Assembly: GCA_964510515.1 (NCBI GenBank)
Contig: CAZEAU010000002.1
Span: 1 to 64,000, forward strand
Direction of reading: 5' to 3'
From: SURF-21 sp964510515
GTDB taxonomy: Bacteria; Actinomycetota; Geothermincolia; Geothermincolales; RBG-13-55-18
DNA length: 64,000 bases
Below the pieces are notes generated by a model that worked only from the letters and a program-made list of their open reading frames with translations, was not told the DNA's origin and did not search any database. The position numbers were made by a program, and so were the translations under genes. Positions 59,432-64,000 of this stretch are shown here, piece by piece. Each line of letters starts with the position of its first letter. The first letter of the stretch is position 1.

Positions 59432-60130
59432 CTATCCTCTCGAGCCGTAATGCGCCATGACCGATTCCCATATCACCAGCCCGTCCGCGCTGCCCAGGAC
59501 CTGCTCCGAGGCCCGCTCGGGGCAGGGCATGAGCCCGAAGACGTTTAAGCCCTCGCCGCAGATAGCGGCGATACCCTCCGCCGAGCCGTCGGGGTTGGCG
59601 GCGTCGCTGACCGCGCCGTCCTCCTCGCAGTAGCGAAGGACGATGCGGCCCTCGTCGCGCAGCCTGGCCAGGGTCTCCGCGTCGGCGGTGTAGTTGCCCT
59701 CGCCGTGAGCGATGGGCAGGCGCAGCACCTGCCCCGGGCGCGCCGCGCCGGTCCAGGGCGTGGCGGCGTTCTCCACCCTCACGTGGGCGAAGCGGCAGAT
59801 GAAGGAGAGGCCGGCGTTGGGCAGCACGGCCCCCGGCAGCAGTCCCGCCTCCAGCAGGACCTGGAAGCCGTTGTTGATGCCGATGACCAGCCCGCCCCGG
59901 CGCGCGAAGTCGGCCACCGCGCCCATCACCGGGCTCACGCCGGCGATGGCCCCGCAGCGCAGGTGGTTGCCGAAGGAGGCCCCCCCGGGCAGCACCAGGC
60001 AGTCGCAGGCGGAGACGTCGGTGTCGCGGTGCCAGATGTACTCCGCCTCCTCTCCCAATACCTGCTCGATGACGTGGCGGCAGTCCGCCCCCCCGCCGGA
60101 GCCGGGAAAAACCACCACTCCGAATCTCAT
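59432..60130 (-). CDS. purQ: PurQ-like glutaminase subunit of FGAM synthetase, catalytic Cys and His replaced
   Basis: Protein of 232 residues that aligns along its whole length with PurQ (GVVVFPGSGGG, LRCGAIAGVSPVMGAV, LPIAHGEGNYTAD, MPCPERASEQVLGSADG). The nucleophile motif GxCNGFQ reads GINNGFQ: residue 86 is Asn (codon AAC at 59875-59873). The HPE motif reads CPE: residue 203 is Cys (TGC at 59524-59522). The Glu is kept. The GGFSYGDYLR loop reads GGASFGNHLR. Each catalytic change needs two base substitutions, so sequencing error is unlikely. It probably no longer hydrolyses glutamine but may still be a structural subunit for PurL. Confidence 0.93.
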   Translation of the reverse strand: MRFGVVVFPGSGGGADCRHVIEQVLGEEAEYIWHRDTDVSACDCLVLPGGASFGNHLRCGAIAGVSPVMGAVADFARRGGLVIGINNGFQVLLEAGLLPGAVLPNAGLSFICRFAHVRVENAATPWTGAARPGQVLRLPIAHGEGNYTADAETLARLRDEGRIVLRYCEEDGAVSDAANPDGSAEGIAAICGEGLNVFGLMPCPERASEQVLGSADGLVIWESVMAHYGSRG

Positions 60131-60237
60131 ACGGCTCCTCTCCTCCCTTCCCGGGCCATGTCCCGGGCCTGCACGACTCCCGGCGCCGGGGCCGCCGCAC
60201 CGGGCGCGGATTCGGGCCCTTGCGCCCGGCCCCTCAT

Positions 60238-60315
60238 CCGGGCGGCCGTCTCAAGTGCTCGAGCCCGGCTCCAGGTCCGGGCGGCCGTCTCAAGTGCTCG
60301 AGCCCGGCCCCAGGT
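60238..60315 (-). repeat. 39-bp tandem duplication of the purS 3' end
   Basis: CCGGGCGGCCGTCTCAAGTG followed by CTCGAGCCCGGCCCCAGGT occurs at 60238-60276 and 60277-60315, differing at one base. The purS stop codon is in the second (60290-60292), so the first is an extra copy past the gene end. The unit is 13 codons. Confidence 0.9.
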
Positions 60316-60550
60316 CGATGCGGTAATCCTCGATAAGCGGGTTTGCCAGCAGCCGCTCGCACATCTCCTGCACGCGGTCCCCGAGATCGCCGCCGGGGCC
60401 CTCGTTCAACTGCAGGACGATGTGCTTGCCTATGCGTATGTCGGCCACTTCGTCAAAGCCCAGCGATTTCAGCGCGCCCAGGACGGCCTGCCCCGCGGGG
60501 TCGTGCACGCCCTGCTTGGGAGACACGTAGATCGATACCTGCAAGCCCAT
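60290..60550 (-). CDS. purS: PurS subunit of FGAM synthetase
   Basis: Protein of 86 residues, typical length. It has VSIYVSPKQGVHDPAGQAV, the helix ALKSLGFDEVADIRIGKHIV and MCERLLANPLIEDYRID. PurS dimers join PurL and PurQ into the active complex. It lies 37 bp after purB and 159 bp before purQ, the larger gap being filled by copies of its own 3' end. Its last residues (GPGSST) come from the 39-bp repeat unit. Confidence 0.95.
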   Translation of the reverse strand: MGLQVSIYVSPKQGVHDPAGQAVLGALKSLGFDEVADIRIGKHIVLQLNEGPGGDLGDRVQEMCERLLANPLIEDYRIDLGPGSST

Positions 60551-60587
60551 CTCCTCCTCGCAAAAAAGTCCGCCCGTTCTCGTCCGC

Positions 60588-61916
<1,329 letters not shown>

Positions 61917-61993
61917 TTTTCCAACCTTTACCATACATCTCGTCCGGGACAAGTCTATTATGCCTCATGGCCGCGGCGGTTAACAGGGCTTTT

Positions 61994-62458
61994 TCAGGCC
62001 TGCTCCAGGCGTTCGCGGTAGGCGGCCAGGGCTTGCGCCACCTCCCCGTACTTGAGGGCGAGGATGGCGCTGGCCAGCAGGGCGGCGTTCTCCGCCCCGT
62101 CGATGGCCACCGTGGCCACCGGCACCCCGCGCGGCATCTGCACCATGGAGAGCAGGGCGTCCATCCCCCCCAGGTCGGGCGAGGAGACGGGCAGGCCGAT
62201 GACGGGCAGGGTGGTCAGGGAGGCCACCACGCCGGGCAGGTGCGCCGCCTTGCCCGCCGCGGCGATGAAGACCTCGACCCCCTCGGCGGCTGCGGCCTCC
62301 ACGAAATCGCGCAGCTTGCGCGGCTGGCGGTGGGCGGAGATGACGGCGGTCTTCACCCGCACCCCCATCTCGGCGAGGGTCTCCTCCGCCGGAGTCACTT
62401 TCTTCAAATCCGACTTGGAGCCCATGAGCAGGGCGACTATGGGAACGGCCATGTCCAT
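61994..62458 (-). CDS. purE: PurE: N5-CAIR mutase (class I)
   Basis: Protein of about 154 residues. GGAGGTG is followed closely by GTG (62461), ATG (62458) and ATG (62452), so the exact start is uncertain. Motifs are ALLMGSKSDL, the CAIR-binding SAHRQP (usually SAHRTP), AAAGKAAHLPGVV (usually AGGAAHLPG) and SMVQMPRGVPVATVAID. No purK is in the operon. Class I enzymes normally use N5-CAIR from PurK, so purK should be elsewhere, or high CO2 is used. Confidence 0.95.
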   Translation of the reverse strand: MDMAVPIVALLMGSKSDLKKVTPAEETLAEMGVRVKTAVISAHRQPRKLRDFVEAAAAEGVEVFIAAAGKAAHLPGVVASLTTLPVIGLPVSSPDLGGMDALLSMVQMPRGVPVATVAIDGAENAALLASAILALKYGEVAQALAAYRERLEQA

Positions 62459-62461
62459 CAC

Positions 62462-62590
62462 ACCTCCGGAATGCGTTATGCCGGGCTTTCCCGGCAGGCC
62501 TCAAACCCCTTCATTCTCGCCATCAGCGTGCAGCTTCCTCCTGACGGTCAAAGGCAGCGTTGAATCGAACGGCGCTCGCTCGGTCCCCGC
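62462..62590 (-). other. purD-purE spacer
   Basis: 129 bp between purD and purE, the longest spacer in the operon apart from purS-purQ. It holds a hairpin GCCGGG-AAAG-CCCGGC (62480-62495) without a T-run. No gene is seen. It could be a processing or attenuation hairpin. Confidence 0.35.
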
Positions 62591-63865
62591 CTACGATTTC
62601 AGTGTCCGCAAGGCGATATCGCCGCGGTAGTACATGTCCGCGAAGCCTATCCTGCCCACGGCCTCGTAAGCCCTTGCGCGGGCGGCGGCGAAGTCCGTGC
62701 CCAGGGCGCTGACGGCCAGCACCCTGCCCCCGCTTGTGACCACCTCTCCCCTTTCGTTGAGAGCGGTGCCGGCGTGAAATACGGTCACCCCTTCGAGCGA
62801 GCCCGCATCCTCGAGCCCGGTTATGGTATATCCCCCGGCGTAATCGCCGGGGTAACCCCCGGAGGCCGCGACCACGGTGACGCACGGGTCGTCATGCCAC
62901 TCCAGTGCCGCACCTGCCAGCCTTCCCTCCACCACCGCGAGCATGGCCTCGACGATATCGCTTTTCAAGCGCGGCAGCACCGCCTGCGTCTCCGGGTCGC
63001 CGAAGCGCACGTTGTACTCCAGCACCTTGGGCCCGTCGCCGGTCAAGATGATGCCGGCGTAGAGTATGCCCTTGTAATGAATGCCCCTGCCGGCGAGGGC
63101 ACGGGCCGTGGGGCGCAGGATCTCCTCGACGGCGCGGCGGTAGTCTTGCGGCGAGAGCACCGGCACCGGGGAGTAGGAGCCCATGCCGCCGGTGTTGGGG
63201 CCGCTGTCGCCGTCGCCCGCGCGCTTGTAGTCCTGGGCCGGCTCCATGGGGAGGATGTCCTCTCCGTCAACAAAGCAGAGGATGGACACCTCCTGCCCCT
63301 CGAGGAACTCCTCGATGAGCACCTTGTCGCCGGAGGGCCCGAAGGAGCGCTTCACGAAGCAGGCCTTGAGGGCTTCGTAGGCGGCGCGGTCGTCCTGGGC
63401 GATGACCACCCCCTTCCCTGCCGCGAGGCCGTCCGCCTTGACCACATAAGGGGCGCTGCTGTTTTTTATGCAGGCCTCGGCCGCGTCGTAGTCGGTGAAG
63501 GCTTCTGCCTTGCCGGTGGGCACGCCCGCCTCCAGCATGAGGCGCTTGGCGAAATCCTTGCTCCCCTCCATCCGGGCGGCCTCCCGGCCGGGACCGAAGA
63601 CGGGTAGGCCCTGTGCCTGGAAGTGGTCGGCGATGCCCGCCACCAGGGGGGCCTCCGGGCCCACCACGGTGAGGTCGATCTTCTTCTCCGCGGCGAAACG
63701 CGCCAGGGACGCGACGTCCTCGGCGCCGATGCCCACGCATTCCGCCAGCGCCGCCATACCCGCGTTGCCGGGCGCGCACCATATGGCGTCCGCCAGGGGT
63801 GACTGCGCGATCTTCCAGGTAAGGGCGTGCTCGCGGCCCCCGCTTCCCACGACAAGAATCCTCAT
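62591..63865 (-). CDS. purD: PurD: GAR synthetase
   Basis: Protein of 424 residues with ATP-grasp fold. It has VVGSGGREHALTWKIAQSPL, VVGPEAPLVAGIADHF, YVVKADGLAAGKGVVIAQ, NTGGMGSYSPVPVLS, and YNVRFGDPETQAVLPRLKSD with the metal-binding E and N. AGGGAGGT precedes the ATG. It is the first gene of the purine operon, behind an AT-rich promoter region. It couples phosphoribosylamine to glycine (step 2). Confidence 0.97.
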   Translation of the reverse strand: MRILVVGSGGREHALTWKIAQSPLADAIWCAPGNAGMAALAECVGIGAEDVASLARFAAEKKIDLTVVGPEAPLVAGIADHFQAQGLPVFGPGREAARMEGSKDFAKRLMLEAGVPTGKAEAFTDYDAAEACIKNSSAPYVVKADGLAAGKGVVIAQDDRAAYEALKACFVKRSFGPSGDKVLIEEFLEGQEVSILCFVDGEDILPMEPAQDYKRAGDGDSGPNTGGMGSYSPVPVLSPQDYRRAVEEILRPTARALAGRGIHYKGILYAGIILTGDGPKVLEYNVRFGDPETQAVLPRLKSDIVEAMLAVVEGRLAGAALEWHDDPCVTVVAASGGYPGDYAGGYTITGLEDAGSLEGVTVFHAGTALNERGEVVTSGGRVLAVSALGTDFAAARARAYEAVGRIGFADMYYRGDIALRTLKS

Positions 63866-63897
63866 ATAACCTCCCTAGGTTCTGCCCCGCCTACATC

Positions 63898-63924
63898 TCT
63901 ATATTTTATAGGCGGCGGTGACAA
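63898..63924 (-). promoter_or_regulatory. Putative purine-operon promoter
   Basis: On the minus strand TTGTCA (63924-63919) is followed by AT-rich CTATAAAATATAGA (63911-63898). TATAGA at 63903-63898 gives 15-bp spacing. It is about 33 bases before the purD ATG, leaving no room for a purine riboswitch between promoter and gene. Confidence 0.45.
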
Positions 63925-63939
63925 TCCTGCTTGGAGAGG

Positions 63940-63985
63940 CATAATGGCACTATTGGGGTCAACCCTCGAGAGTGCCACTCGCACC
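63940..63985. repeat. Dispersed palindromic element upstream of purD
   Basis: GGCACTATTGGGGTCAACCC followed by TCGAGAGTGCCA. It is the only copy near the purine operon and marks its 5' border; none lies inside the operon. Confidence 0.8.
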
Positions 63986-64000
63986 CCCAAACGGTACGGC

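Noticed and set aside
57662..59548. Plus-strand open frame of 628 codons opposite purL
   Set aside because: Shadow of codon bias at high GC; purL on the other strand is unmistakable.
63866..63960. Purine riboswitch upstream of purD
   Set aside because: The likely promoter is only about 30-60 bases from the ATG, and I could not find the conserved three-way-junction core.

Overview
The window is high-GC bacterial DNA of the kind seen in uncultured, metagenome-assembled genomes: it carries three 100-N scaffold gaps, all inside repeats. Secreted proteins ending in WYLAEGC.../YFAEGY... repeats, a two-gene SufC/SufB-like Fe-S system, a 4-hydroxybutyryl-CoA dehydratase homologue and several acyl-CoA synthetases suggest an anaerobic or facultatively anaerobic actinobacterial lineage (Geothermincolia/OPB41-like). 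That placement is inference from gene content, not a phylogeny.

Layout. 0-2 kb: AMP-forming acyl-CoA synthetase. 2.8-7.7 kb: very large secreted YCF48-like/TIG protein. 8.1-11.6 kb: small basic ORF, a secreted NTF2-like protein and a surface repeat protein with an assembly gap. 11.8-13.5 kb: BY-type tyrosine kinase with a Tyr-rich tail. 14.2-16.3 kb: SufC/SufB-like pair next to a Lys/Thr-coding minisatellite. 16.3-17.7 kb: tandem repeats and a transposase remnant. 17.7-23.9 kb: 4-hydroxybutyryl-CoA dehydratase family protein, a small Cys protein, a PqqD-radical SAM-SPASM protein and a CocE/NonD hydrolase. 24.5-25.7 kb: a stand-alone 21-codon Cys-rich peptide gene and a broken radical SAM DNA-repair-type gene. 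25.7-30.9 kb: PAS histidine kinase, MscS channel, ThDP enzyme, deleted epimerase. 31.5-33 kb: YkgJ-type protein with a duplicated 3' end fused to an esterase remnant, then tRNA-Phe, tRNA-Asp and tRNA-Glu. 33.1-39.8 kb: HEAT protein and HD-GYP operon, MFS transporter, NDP-forming acyl-CoA synthetase. 40-45 kb: tRNA-Lys, SCP2-like/MmgE-PrpD pair, secreted subtilase with an inserted domain. 45.3-52.1 kb: CoA-disulfide-reductase/rhodanese fusion, small YkgJ-type protein, GNAT, acyl-CoA synthetase/thiolase operon, small membrane protein. 52.4-63.9 kb: ten-gene purine operon purDEBSQLFMNH on the minus strand, lacking purC.

Two features run through the window. First, about 50 copies of a short near-palindrome with core GGGGTTGACCCC, flanked by GGCAC and GGGAC arms, fill most intergenic spaces. 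Second, gene ends are repeatedly tandem-duplicated across the stop codon (mscS, ykgJ-like, purS, purH, HD-GYP), and several genes are decayed remnants. The sharpest single-gene anomaly is PurQ, in which the glutaminase Cys is Asn and the HPE-motif His is Cys. Its FGAM synthetase is therefore unlikely to hydrolyse glutamine by the usual route.
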